This document shows, piece by piece, positions 12,592 through 22,929 of a DNA stretch of 64,000 nucleotides. The DNA comes from Lolium rigidum (lineage: Eukaryota > Streptophyta > Magnoliopsida > Poales > Poaceae): assembly GCF_022539505.1 (NCBI RefSeq), contig NC_061508.1, positions 67,837,754 to 67,901,753 on the forward strand. The letters are read 5' to 3'. The position numbers were made by a program, and so were the translations under genes. The notes below the pieces were generated by a model. The model made no database searches, was not told where the DNA came from, and saw only the letters and a list, made by a program, of their open reading frames with translations. Position 1 is the stretch's first letter, and each line of letters starts with the position of its first letter.

Positions 12592-12596
<5 letters not shown>

Positions 12597-12648
<52 letters not shown>
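12597..12648. repeat. (TA)n microsatellite, about 50 bp
   Basis: Uninterrupted TA dinucleotides at the right border of the 4.3-kb element. Matching TA tracts lie at 7846-7860 and 8240-8265. Confidence 0.95.
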
Positions 12649-12655
<7 letters not shown>

Positions 12656-12732
12656 GCAAAATTACAATACAAATAGTTCAAAACATTAAGAAAGTCTTAC
12701 ATGATGGATAACATAAATAGAAAATTACATCA

Positions 12733-12978
12733 CTAGTATTTCTTGACTCTTCGTTCTCGCATTCCCATGAATGTTTGAACTATGTCATCCTCACTTACTT
12801 TCAAGAAAACATCTCTCTCAATAAATGTCACTAAGCAATGGTTCAAAAGCTCATCACCCATGCTATTTCTCAACTTGTTTTTCACTAGACTCATTGCAGA
12901 AAATACTCTTTCAACATTCGCCGTAGCCACCGGTAGGAGCAATACCAATTTGAGAAGCATGTAAACCAAATCATAAAC
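12733..12978 (-). pseudogene. hAT transposase, C-terminal piece (dimerisation domain)
   Basis: Reads DLVYMLLKLVLLLPVATANVERVFSAMS-type sequence to a stop at 12733. LPVATANVERVFSAM followed by KNKLRNSMGDELLN is the conserved hAT C-terminal dimerisation motif (family knowledge). It is the continuation of the transposase at 20003-22283. The reading frame picks up exactly across the 5-bp target duplication TAAAC of the retrotransposon that separates them, which proves the nesting order. Confidence 0.9.
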
Positions 12979-14150
12979 TGTTATCACCAGAATTTGACCA
13001 AGTCAGAGGTGGGCCGCGATCAAGATGGACGTGAAGAATATATATATAGAAGTAATACGTGGATCGGCCTTTTATACCAAGTTGGGCTTAATTGCCCGTG
13101 TATCTGTAACATATTAGATCGCATCTTAGTTTAGAGATAGAATCTTACTCGTGCACGGTTTAGTGCACGCCCACATTAGAAAGTCCGCTGGACTATAAAT
13201 ATGTACCTAGGGTTTATGGAATAAACAACAACCAACGTTCAACCACAAACAAATCTCGGCGCATCGCCAACTCCTTCGTCTCGAGGGTTTCTACCGGTAG
13301 CATCATGCTGCCTAGATCGCATCTTGCGATCTAGGCAGCACAAGCCTCGCCTACGTTGTTCATGCGTTGCTCGTACCGAAGCCTTTTTGATGGCGAGCAA
13401 CGTAGTTATCTTAGACATGTTAGGGTTAGCATTGTTCTTCATGCTGCATGCTTTCGTAGTGCAACCCTTGCATGTCTAGCCGCCCTTACGCCTATCTTAG
13501 GCGTAGGGGCGGCACCCCGCTTGATCATAGTTTAGTAGATCTCGATCCGTTACGATTGCTCCTTGTTCTACAAGGATTAGTTTAATATCTCGCAATAGTT
13601 AGGCCTTACGAAGGGGGGAGGATCCAGCGGCACGTAGGGTGTCGTTCGTTGGCCCTAAGCGAGGATGTTCCGAGGATCAACCTCGTGTTGGTTTTTAGGC
13701 CTTGTTTAGGATCGGCTTACGATCACCGTGCGTGGCCGCGAGGCCCAACTCTGGAGTAGGATGATCCGATTATGCGGTGAAAACCCCACATCGTCGTAGA
13801 TCTCATTAGCTTTACCTTGATCAAGCAGGACCACCATATATTCGGACACCCCGTCCGAATCATGGGTGGATCGGCTCTTTGAGCCGATTCACAGGATAAC
13901 CCGAGAGCCGATCGAGGCTCGTATTTAACGTTTACGTGTGTGCCCTCGCAGAAACTAAGCGAGGCATCATCCACACCTTCCCGACCAGGTATAGGTCGGT
14001 GGCACGCCCTTGTGATAAACATCGGTGTGTGCGACCAGAAGGCTTTGCGGGCCGTCGCTCGTAGGGACTAGGGCCAGCCGCAGCCCTTAGTTGTTCCCGG
14101 CTCTACGGTGCTGCCCGTCTCTGCCCGCCAGTGGGTTTCTGACGTCAACA
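12979..14150 (+). repeat. 5' LTR
   Basis: 1172 bp, TG...CA. A TATA box is visible (CTATAAATATG, about 13193-13201), placing a transcript start near 13225. The downstream leader is rich in inverted repeats (13307-13339, 13351-13405, 13480-13512, 13870-13888, 13981-13999). Differences from the 3' LTR are mostly CTG/CTCG and CAG/CGAG type. Confidence 0.9.
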
Positions 14151-14176
14151 CATTCTCGGCACGCCCGGTGGGACGA
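14151..14176 (+). other. Putative primer-binding site region
   Basis: Directly after the 5' LTR comes CATTCTCGGCACGCCCGGTG, the expected place for tRNA priming. I cannot name the tRNA with confidence. Confidence 0.45.
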
Positions 14177-14213
14177 GCCGACGACATCCACGACATCGCC
14201 ATCTACATCCGAG

Positions 14214-16980
14214 ATGGCGGAAGACACTCCGGTCACGTACGCGGATCCGCCCGATGAGCTCAAGAAGAAGCATGACGAGATCAAGGCAACCCTCGAAGCC
14301 GAACTCATCGGCTCCTTCCACCGAACCCGCTCCCATGGCGTCGGTGGAAGGGTTTCACACCCGAAGGCGCACTCGATGGAGTGGACTTGTCCGTCCCGTC
14401 GGAAGAACGCACCAGGTCGCTGCGGCAGGAGATCAACTACATGGTGGCTCATTCGCCGCACCGCCACTCCGAGAGCCTCGGTGAACACCTTGGAGCGTGT
14501 CGCTCGCGCGTCGTCTAGGAAATCATGAGTCACCGGTACTCCCGTCGGGACCGGCTCGGGTACTTTCAAAGGAGAGATGCCGCTCCAGCCCCAGCCGTTC
14601 GCATGGGTAGCACCGGAACTCGCCGAACTCATCGGCATACGTCGTCTACAAGATTGGTGGTGATCCTAGTGACTACCAATTCCTGCCCGAGCCACCTAAG
14701 GAGGTCCCGCACGGATACGCGTGCGCATACGTGCCAGACAGCAACGCCTTGGCACTCTCGAACCAGGCTGCAATTACAGCGGCCTCTGGAACGGCAGGAG
14801 GAACGTCAGGAGCCGATCCTGAGAAGCAGTCGTGGCTGGCTAAGTACGCCGCCCCGACAAACCTCCAAAGCCCAGCTCCTGCAGTTGGCTTAGAACCAGA
14901 GAAACAAGCATGGCTGGTTAAGTATGCCACCCCGGCGAATCTTCAGGGTTCGACACCTTCAGCCATCTCAGCGGATCAGATTTGTGCAATTCTGAAACAT
15001 CAGTTCGGTATGATGCCGAAAAGGAAAGCGTTCGGCTACACCAAGCCGTACCCCAACAGCTACGAACTGATCCCGCTGCCACCCAAATATCGGCTCCCGG
15101 ACTTCACAAAGTTCAGTGGATCGGACGGGTCCAGCTCCATCGAGCATGTGAGCCGATATTTGGCACAGCTGGGCACGATCTCAGCGTCAGATGAGTTGCG
15201 CGTGAGGTTCTTCTCACAGTCCCTCACCGGATCGGCTTTCGGGTGGTACACATCGCTACCACCGAACTCCATCCAAACTTGGAAGCAGTTGGAAGAGCAG
15301 TTCCATGAACAGTACCACTCAGAAGCTTCCGAGTCTAGCATTGCCGATCTAGCACAATTACGTCAGAAGCGCGGAGAAACTGTGACAGAATACATCCAGC
15401 GCTTCAGGAATCTTAGGAACCGATGCTTTTCGGTTCGTATAAATGAGAAGGAAGCTGTCGAGTTGGCAGTAGCAGGCCTTGCAACACAGCTCAAGGACAC
15501 GGCCTCCCAAGCGGAATATCCTCGCCGGCGCACATGGTTCAGAAACTTTCAGCATATGAGCAGCGCCACCCGGACCTGTACCAAGACAAGTTCAAACGTG
15601 CAGTAGCCCTGGTCGATGCAGAGGAGGACGAAGTTCCTGCGGGAGACCAAGAAGTAGCGGTGGCTGAGTGGATTCGGGGAGGAACCCCCGTGTCTTGCAA
15701 ATGGGTAAAGCCACCAGGCCCGCCCAGGGGATTTGATTTTGACGTGACCAAGACTGAGCAAATCTTCGACCTCCTACTCAAGGAAAAGCAGTTGAAGATA
15801 CCTGAAGGTCTCAAATTCCCCACGGCGCAAGAGCTGAATGGAAAGCCATACCGCAAATGGCATAACTCGCTCTCCCATGCCACCAACGACTGCAGGGTGT
15901 GGCGTCGGCACATCCAAGCGGCGATAGAGAACGGGCGTCTAATTTTCAACCAGATACGCCATGAAGGTCGACACACACCCCTTCCCCGCCGTAAACATGG
16001 TGGAGTATGCTTGCCATGCGGGTGCCGGCCGGGTTTCCCGTGCAATATCAACATGGTAGATCTTGGACACCACGCTGGCAACGATGGCGATGAGGGCAGC
16101 TGCTCTCATAGCAAAGATACAGAGGAAGCCGCTCCACGCGATCGGCTCCGCCAAGACGGCAAGCGCTACGTCACGGAGGGAGAAGTGAAGAACATAAGAT
16201 ATCGGCCGACCTCTCTCTCGATCACCTCCTCAACAAGTATGTGAGTCAGTACGACCAACGCCGACGGTCCAGCGATGATGATGAAAGAGTTCGTCTGGCC
16301 AGAGAAGCCAGAAGACATCGTCGGCAGAATCGCGTTGAGGAGGAGCACGAGCGTTGTGCCAAGGGAAAGGCAAGGGAGCAAGACGATGAGGACAGGCACT
16401 GGGATTGTCCCTTCTTCAGGCACTGCTGGGATTCAGGAATGAGCCGATTGCCAACAATCGGCAATTGCCCGAATGCAACCGGAAGAAGAAGGAGGCAGCC
16501 AACGTGTCCGTGTTCGAGCGCTTAGGACCTCTCCCGCCACAGAGCAAACGAGCTGAGTCCCCTCGGTTGGAAGATCTCGAAGATTCGGAAGACGAGGGAG
16601 AAGAAGAAGACAGGTACCACCGGCCAAGGTGGTGCCCTGATGGACTCAGCCGTTCCCGAAACGCAAGGTTCAACGATTGCGCGGCCTGGAAGAAGCCGAG
16701 AGGTTATACTTGCATACATTGAGGAAAGCAAGGCCTGATCTGGCTGCGAAGGTTCAGCCGAACCCCGGATGAAGAGGGTCGTCCACGAAAGATGGAGTGG
16801 CGCCCTAAGCAAAGGAAAGCCGATGATGAAACATCGGCCGGCACAAACATGGTGCTCGTTCTTCCGACGAAGCTCAGTGCTCCACGGTTACACGATACAT
16901 CCAAGGTGGACGACAGCAAGCGCACCAACATGATAAAATCAGAGATTGGGCTGGTTCGGTCTACCGGCCTGAGCGAGTAG
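14214..16980 (+). pseudogene. gag of the non-autonomous retrotransposon, frameshifted
   Basis: Starts MAEDTPVTYADPPDELKKK at 14214. The best-preserved part (about 14731-15520) holds the retrotransposon gag domain (LPDFTKFSGSDG, then SLTGSAFGWYTSLPP, then TEYIQRFRNLRNRC). The frame shifts near 15520 and continues (MVQKLSAYEQRHPD ... FPTAQELNGKPYRKWHNSLSHATNDC). Further on is a Cys/His cluster (DCPFFRHCWDSG ... NCPEC, about 16405-16470), typical of grass gypsy gag proteins, then an acidic stretch. At least four frame breaks separate the pieces; several sit at CTG/CCG or CAG/CGAG sites and may be sequencing error. No protease or RT follows where they should. Confidence 0.8.
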
Positions 16981-18117
16981 CAAGAGCCCGTCAAGGAGCA
17001 AACATGGCGAGGCTAATCCTTGTGATCGGCCCCAAAAATTTATGAAGGGAAGTCACAAAACCTTCACCGAGCAAGCAACGTGGAGGCCGATTCCAGCAAT
17101 CGGCCAAAATTATCCTCACCCACCATTCTGCCTGGGTTCAACATGTTATCCAACAGAGCCGATACCATCAATTCCCTTGACAGAATCGGCTCGGGGGGGC
17201 ACCCAGGTGGATAAAATACGAGGATATGCAACTAGAAGCGTCTCATCCTTTGGTGATGGGCATTGGAATATGGGGGCCGATGCACTAGTCGGCCGTAAAA
17301 AAAAAATATATGAAAATTCGAAAATTTTCGAGCACAGCCGATGCAGCAGACATCGACTTAAGAGAAGTAACTAATGGAAGAGGGTCAATGGAGCACTAAT
17401 GGAAGGGCTCCTCAATGGAGTAGTCTAAGGGCTCGGATCCTCTCTTCAAGGGCAAAGGCCAAGAGCAGATCAGGTCAAGGATGGAGCGCATTAGATCCAC
17501 CAAAGGAAAGGAGCCGATCTGGCCGGCAAGAACTGAAGAAAGCCCGGGGGGCAGCTCACCTTGAAGGCTCTCTGCTTTGAGAAGCCGATTTATGTTCAAA
17601 TCGGCTGGTTCTGCATAAGAAACTCCCTCGGACATGATCGAGCCCAGGTCCATACGGCTAATTCGCGTATCCTCGTCTCTGTTTTTTTTTTGGCTGAGAC
17701 TCGGGGGGCAACAGGCCTATGAGTGCCCTGTTCTTAAGAGCCGATTGGAGTTACCTCGGTTGTTATTGCATCGTGATCGTCTCAGGGAGGAACTGGGAAG
17801 GAAAAGCAGTCGTCTGGTACGAGGTTTAGACCGTGCTGATGCTGCAAGAAAAGGAAGAGGCTGGTTTCTCGAATTAGCCGATGAATGGTCATCGGCTGCG
17901 GGACTGCAAAACGCCACGGTCGAGGAAAACAATAATAGCCCGATTCGTTACTATCGGTTTTGGTGCGGCAAACGGGAGGATGGAAATTGGATTAATGAAA
18001 GGAGAGATTGGAAGAACAGTTCTCATTAATTCAAAGGAGCGGCTTTACAAGAAGAGCCGATGGCTCTCAAAAGAGGGATCTAGTGCCTAGTGCACTGCTA
18101 CTGCTAGTCCTATTCTA
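16981..18117. other. Non-coding internal region with GCCGAT/ATCGGC inverted pairs
   Basis: No credible ORF on either strand. AGCCGAT and its complement ATCGGCT recur every 100-200 bp, often as close inverted pairs (17077, 17158, 17276, 17581, 17876, 18054). This replaces the pol region of an autonomous element. Confidence 0.6.
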
Positions 18118-18541
18118 CTAGTCGTCGCTGTCCTCATCGTCGCCGTCGTCGAGGTCGCTCGGCGCTGCTCCCAGAAGCTCCTCGCCGCTGCTGCCCCAGC
18201 CGTCCGCCGGAGCCTCCTCCTCCTCCTCGTCATCATCATCGTCCTCGCTATCCGCCCAGCCCGCGGAAGCGCTTCGTTGGAGGATACCCAATGGAGGCGG
18301 AGGAGTCATCTTCCTCCTCCTCATCTTCTTCCTCGTCGTCATCGTCGTCCTCGCTGTCCGCCCACATGCGGGAGCGTTTCTTCGGCGGGAGCCTGGCGGG
18401 GGTGGTCTTCTCCGCTTCTCCTCCCTTCTTCTCCTTGTCCGAGGAGATGGGGTGCTCCCCGGAGCGGAGATCGTCCTCTTCTTTGCTCTTCGGCAACGGT
18501 TGGAGAGAGGTGCCTGAAGCGGAGGAGGAAGAGGAAGACAT
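18118..18541 (-). pseudogene. Antisense acidic-protein ORF of the retrotransposon, copy A
   Basis: Minus-strand ATG at 18541, stop at 18118, about 140 codons. Order: Ser-rich start (MSSSSSSASGTSLQPLPKSK), basic SDKEKKGGEAEKTTP, a KKRSR nuclear-signal-like stretch, then two copies of a WADSEDDDDDEEE motif separated by YPPTKRFRG, and a C-terminus of Asp/Glu (DDGDDEDSDD). Copy A has a break near 18263 (CAGCCCGCGG against CAGCCGCGG in copy B). The second copy (26659-27080) keeps this part open but is broken elsewhere, so the ancestor was probably open throughout. Its position, opposite strand and beside the 3' LTR, matches extra antisense ORFs of Tat elements. Function unknown; the acidic, NLS-bearing make-up would suit a chromatin or histone-binding role, which is inference only. 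Confidence 0.65.
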
Positions 18542-18690
18542 GGCTGCAGGAGAGAAGGGTTTTTTTGGTTTGGTGAACAGAGCAGAGCAAGGCGATGGAG
18601 TGGTGAACCGTTTGGCACAGATAAATAAAGAGAGTGTAGTGGAGATTTAATGCCATACGGTTCTCGAGGGCGTGAGGCCGAAATTGACGA

Positions 18691-18697
18691 TTTATAC
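18691..18697 (-). promoter_or_regulatory. TATA box for the antisense ORF, copy A
   Basis: On the minus strand TGTATAAATCG stands about 150 bases before the antisense ATG, in the right place for a promoter independent of the LTR. The same box is kept in copy B at 27231-27237. Confidence 0.5.
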
Positions 18698-18810
18698 AGA
18701 GAAGCCCGGGAGGCGAGGCGTAATGATGGAAGATTCTGCGGCAGCTCTGCTCTGCCACGACATGACCCGACGAGAAAAGAACATAATGATTTTGGAAATG
18801 TCATTTCCAA

Positions 18811-18825
18811 AACCAGGGGGGCATG
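18811..18825 (+). other. Polypurine tract before the 3' LTR
   Basis: ACCAGGGGGGCATG immediately precedes the 3' LTR start TGTTATC, as expected for plus-strand priming. Confidence 0.6.
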
Positions 18826-19997
18826 TGTTATCACCAGAATTTGACCAAGTCAGAGGTGGGCCGCGATCAAGATGGACGTGAAGAATATATATATAGAAGT
18901 AATACGTGGATCGGCCTTTTATACCAAGTTGGGCTTAATTGCCCGTGTATCTGTAACATATTAGATCGCATCTTAGTTTAGAGATAGAATCTTACTCGTG
19001 CACGGTTTAGTGCACGCCCACATTAGAAAGTCCGCTGGACTATAAATATGTACCTAGGGTTTATGGAATAAACAACAACCAACGTTCAACCACAAACAAA
19101 TCTCGGCGCATCGCCAACTCCTTCGTCTCGAGGGTTTCTACCGGTAAGCATCATGCTGCCTAGATCGCATCTTGCGATCTAGGCAGCACAAGCCTGCCTA
19201 CGTTGTTCATGCGTTGCTCGTACCGAAGCCTTTTTGATGGCGAGCAACGTAGTTATCTTAGACATGTTAGGGTTAGCATTGTTCTTCATGCTGCATGCTT
19301 TCGTAGTGCAACCCTTGCATGTCTAGCCGCCCTTACGCCTATCTTAGGCGTAGGGGCGGCACCCCGCTTGATCATAGTTTAGTAGATCTGATCCGTTACG
19401 ATTGCTCCTTGTTCTACAAGGATTAGTTTAATATCTGCAATAGTTAGGCCTTACGAAGGGGGGGAGGATCCAGCGGCACGTAGGGTGTCGTTCGTTGGCC
19501 CTAAGCAGGATGTTCCGAGGATCAACCTCGTGTTGGTTTTTAGGCCTTGTTTAGGATCGGCTTACGATCACCGTGCGTGGCCGCGAGGCCCAACCTCGGA
19601 GTAGGATGATCCGATTATGCGGTGAAAACCCCACATCGTCGTAGATCTCATTAGCTTTACCTTGATCAAGCAGGACCACCATATATTCGGACACCCCGTC
19701 TGAATCATGGGTGGATCGGCTCTTTGAGCCGATTCACGGGATAACCCGAGAGCCGATCGAGGCTCGTATTTAACGTTTACGTGTGTGCCCCGCAGGAAAC
19801 TAAGCGAGGCATCATCCACACCTTCCTCGACCAGGTATAGGTCAGGTGGCACGCCCTTGTGATAAACATCGGTGCGTGCGACCAGAAGGCTTTGCGGGCC
19901 GTCGCTCAGAGGGACTAGGGCCAGCCGCAGCCCTTAGTTGTTCCCGGCTCTACGGTGTTGCCCGTCTCTGCCCGCCAGTGGGTTTCTGATGTCAACA
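18826..19997 (+). repeat. 3' LTR
   Basis: 1172 bp, same ends as the 5' LTR, followed by the target duplication TAAAC at 19998-20002 and then the interrupted hAT transposase. Confidence 0.9.
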
Positions 19998-20002
19998 TAA
20001 AC

Positions 20003-22283
20003 AACATTCTTTTTTGTTTCCACAAGCAAAATAGAGAGCTCACCAAGATGATTGACACATTTGAACCTATCGTCTTTTCTCATATCATCAATAAAGATTT
20101 CAAGTTGGAGCTCAAGTCTTATCAAATCCAGCACTTGATATGTAATTGGTGTAGAATTGGGCAAGTCTCATTACCTTTTGTGCATCATAAGAAGCAAATG
20201 AATTCAAGGGATTCAAAGCTGCCATGCAAATTAGTAACTCCATGTTGACCTCATCAAACCGATTTTCGAGCTCTTGAATAACTTGATCAACAACACCAAG
20301 ATAGACTTCTCTTCTATAACGATCATCATTTGTTTGTATTTGATAATACCTATGTGATCTTCCATGAGCCACATGATTTTCTTCCGGTGAAGGAACTTGA
20401 ATGCCATGTTTTTTGCAAAACAATGTCACCTTTGCAAGGAAACCTTCCCATCCATGAGACCTCATATGTTTCATTTTAGCCTTTGCCAATTCAACAAGCC
20501 CCATTGCATTGACAATATCTTGATCCCTCTTTTGCAAAGATATAGACAAATCATTTGTGTAGCCAAGAACAACAAGCATCAAGTGAAGATTGAAAACAAA
20601 GTCAAATGATTCAAAGGCGGCGGCAACTCCTCGAATTCTTGTCCACTCACTCTTTTGTGAAGGATCTTTTCTCGATCCTTATAAGCACCTCAAGGATTAC
20701 GGGGTACATATCAACAATGTGAAGAATGGTCTTGAAATGAGAACCCCATCGAGTTTCACCGGGTCTTGATAAACCCATTTCTTGATTTAGTCCACTTCCA
20801 CTCTCTATTTCACCCATCTCAAGTGCTTCTAAAACCTTTTGAGCCCTAACATCTCGAAGCATGTCATGGCGCTTGCAAGAAATTCCAATAATATTGAACA
20901 AGTAAGAAACATGATCAAAAAACCACACACATGCTTCATTTTCCTTTGCCACGGCAATAAGAACCAATTGGAGTTGATGTGCAAAGCAATGGATATAATA
21001 AGAAGATGGTGACTCTTTCATGATCAATGTTTTCAACCCCTTAATCTCACCCTTCATGTTGCTAGCCCCATCATATCCTTGTCCACGGATTTGAGTGGGA
21101 GACAAATGATGATCTTTTAGCAAAGATATAATTGCAACCTTAAGAGACAATGAGGTAATATCGGAAACATGAACTACTCCAAGGAACCTCTCACATATTC
21201 TTCCCACTTTATCAACATAGCGCAAGCAAAGAGCAAGTTGTTCTTTGTGAGACATATCACTAGACTCATCGGCTAGAATTGCATAGTGGTCACCATCAAG
21301 ATCTTCAATAATTAGTCTAGTAGTTTCCATAGCACAACATTCAATAATATCATGTTGTATCCTTGGACTATTGAAGATGCAATTTTGAGGAGAATTCTTC
21401 ATAACAACTTTATTAACTTCTTCATTACCTTCCGCAAGACATTTTAGAAGTTCAATAAAATTCCCTCGATTGCTTGATTCTTCACTCTCTTCATGTCCAC
21501 AGAATGTCAATCCCTTGATTCAAAAGATACCTTAAGAATCTAAGAGAATAAGTTAGTCTAGTCTTGTAAAGAAGCATATCCATCTTAGACACCTTCACAC
21601 TAACATTATCAATTTTGGTGTTGGGGGCAATAAATAAGTTGTACTTCTCTTGAGCTTCATTGTGAATGCTACTAACACCACCCACATGTTTCTTAAATGC
21701 TTCGGATCTTTTCCATCTCTATAACCATCTTTAACAAAGGCATCACCCCCAACTCCCCGATGAGATCTTGCTTTGAACAAGTAACATACAAAGCAAAAAG
21801 CGGCATCCTTCTCAATACTATATTCGAGCCATGGGTACTTATAAAACCAAACCGGAGTGAAGCGTCAATTTTTACCCTTAATCTTTCTTGTTAGGAAGTC
21901 ATGTTCAATTGGTTGGCATGGCCCTTTCAAGATATATCCTCTCCAAACATCATCTTGATCATTAGCATTATATAATGAAATAGGAATCCTTTCTCCCGGA
22001 TCATGTGGATGAAAGTGGGCATCATATGACCTTGGAGATGGTTGTTGGGGTGATGGTGAATGTGTTGTTGCATCTTCACTTCCAATATCACTCTCGGTAT
22101 CGGATTGATCCGGAGTAGTGGAATCAATAAGCGTCAATAAAAGCCCACCGCCTTCGGTTTCTTCATCATCTACCACCAACGGTGGTGGAGAATGTGCCAT
22201 GGAAGGAGCAATCTTCTTTGCCTCATGTTGCCGAAAAAGTGCCGCAATGTGACTACCCCCATGCTATCTCTATGCCTCTTCAT
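20003..22283 (-). pseudogene. hAT transposase, copy A (N-terminal and catalytic part)
   Basis: Reads from about ATG 22283 (MKRHRDS) through an acidic Ser-rich leader, a BED/TTF-like zinc-finger region (DAAFCFVCYLF), then DUF4371-type sequence (HVGGVSSIHNEAQEKYN), the catalytic-core motifs YAILADESSDMSHKEQL and GQGYDGASNMKGEIKGL, HCFAHQLQLVL, and a GETRWGSHFKT block. It then runs into the LTR at 20003. It would cut and paste its own element. It is dead: an in-frame TGA after KIKGKN (about 21869), a frameshift near 21712 and one near 22263 are shared with copy B and so predate the duplication. Copy A has extra breaks near 20133, 20668 and 21500. The first two of these are CG/CAG/CTG-type differences from copy B and may be sequence error. 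Confidence 0.88.
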
Positions 22284-22929
22284 AATCAATTCTACAATAA
22301 CAATAGAAACAATAAAATTTGTATAAGATATTGATTGCCATTTTCAATCATATATCATCTATTCTAATTCTACAATCTACACAGCTGCCACAAACAAATA
22401 TCAAATGATTCTAAATTTCTAATACTAGGTAAAAAAAATGCAAAGACACAAATGCAAACAGAGATCCAGATCCCAGAGACAGAGAGCCACTTTATCAGAT
22501 ATTTGGACCATGCGGCGTGGTTCCAGCTCCAACCTGCTGGTCAAACGGAGCAGCAGCAGCTCGGACAGCCGGCCAGGGCGAGGGCGGAGGCGGAGATCGG
22601 CGAGCCGCGAGCGGGCGACGGCCGACGGTCCGGGCCGTCCGGCGACGGCCAGGAGAAGGGGCGGGGTCGTGCTAGCCGGCGACGAGAAGGGGCGGGGATC
22701 GACCACCGTCGCCCGTCGGCCGTTTGCTGATAGGGAGATCGGCCGCCGCGGTGCCGCCGCGTCTCTGGTCGTTCGCCTGGAGGAGGTCGAGCGGAGAAGG
22801 GGTCTCTCGATCCCCTTTCTGGCTTTCTCCCAGCTGTTTCCGTAGTCAGAAATTAAGGGTACTCAGAAAATTTCACAAAAGTTGGGGTGGGCCACGGCCC
22901 ACCCGGCCCACCCTGTAGGTCCGCACATG
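22284..22929 (-). other. hAT 5' region and right TIR
   Basis: Upstream of the transposase the minus strand has an intron-like AT-rich stretch (22284-22430), then GC-rich sequence (22500-22830) that could be a first exon or promoter, then the terminal GGTGGGCCACGGCCCACC palindrome and the TIR end at 22929. Confidence 0.5.

Larger units (their letters stand above)
8266..12595. mobile_element. 4.3-kb TIR element inserted in a TA microsatellite
   Basis: The left end (TA)n-GAGAAACTCTATTCAAC and the right end (reverse complement GAGACGCTACTTATTTGAC) are imperfect TIRs. Both carry a subterminal palindrome: GCAGAATAATAATTCTGC at 8290 and GCAGAATATTATTCTGC near 12550. Each is followed inward by GC-rich sequence. 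The outside on both sides is pure TA repeat. No transposase was found. The interior has a GC-rich start (8530-9330) and a long AT-rich stretch with possible exons, the look of a captured gene. The (TA)n location recalls rice Micron elements, but family membership is only a suggestion. Confidence 0.6.
12979..19997 (+). mobile_element. Non-autonomous Ty3/gypsy-type LTR retrotransposon (gag only, plus antisense ORF)
   Basis: Two 1172-bp LTRs (12979-14150, 18826-19997) start TGTTATCACCAG and end GTCAACA. The target duplication TAAAC is at 12974-12978 and 19998-20002. Between the LTRs are a decayed gag, no protease, RT, RNase H or integrase, about 1.1 kb of non-coding DNA rich in GCCGAT/ATCGGC pairs, and an acidic-protein ORF on the opposite strand directly before the 3' LTR. 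The gag type and an antisense ORF beside the 3' LTR fit the Tat lineage of gypsy, in which such extra ORFs are known (for example maize Grande). It must rely on enzymes from another element. The near-identity of the LTRs points to a fairly recent insertion. Confidence 0.88.
7710..22929 (-). mobile_element. hAT transposon, split by three nested insertions
   Basis: The left end CAGTGACGGACGTAGG at 7710 and the right end (reverse complement CATGTGCGGACCTACAG at 22929) form imperfect TIRs. The 8-bp target duplication GTCAGCGC is perfect at 7702-7709 and 22930-22937. Own sequence is about 7710-7860, 12649-12978 and 20003-22929, or roughly 3.4 kb. The rest is a MITE (7861-8239), a 4.3-kb TIR element (8266-12595) and an LTR retrotransposon (12979-19997). 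The transposase gene is on the minus strand, N-terminus near 22283 and C-terminus at 12733. An 8-bp target duplication and the transposase type both say hAT. A second copy of the right-hand part ends at 31466. Confidence 0.85.

Noticed and set aside
12450..12659. Minus-strand ORF rich in Ile-Tyr
   Set aside because: It is a translation of the TA microsatellite and the transposon end.
18291..18650. Plus-strand poly-Ser reading frame (and its copy at 26831-27115)
   Set aside because: It is the complement of the GAT/GAG-rich acidic antisense ORF. The minus-strand frame has the start context and TATA box.
22438..22845. Arg/Ser-rich plus-strand ORF next to the hAT end
   Set aside because: Low-complexity reading of the GC-rich hAT 5' region, opposite to the transposase, with no family resemblance.
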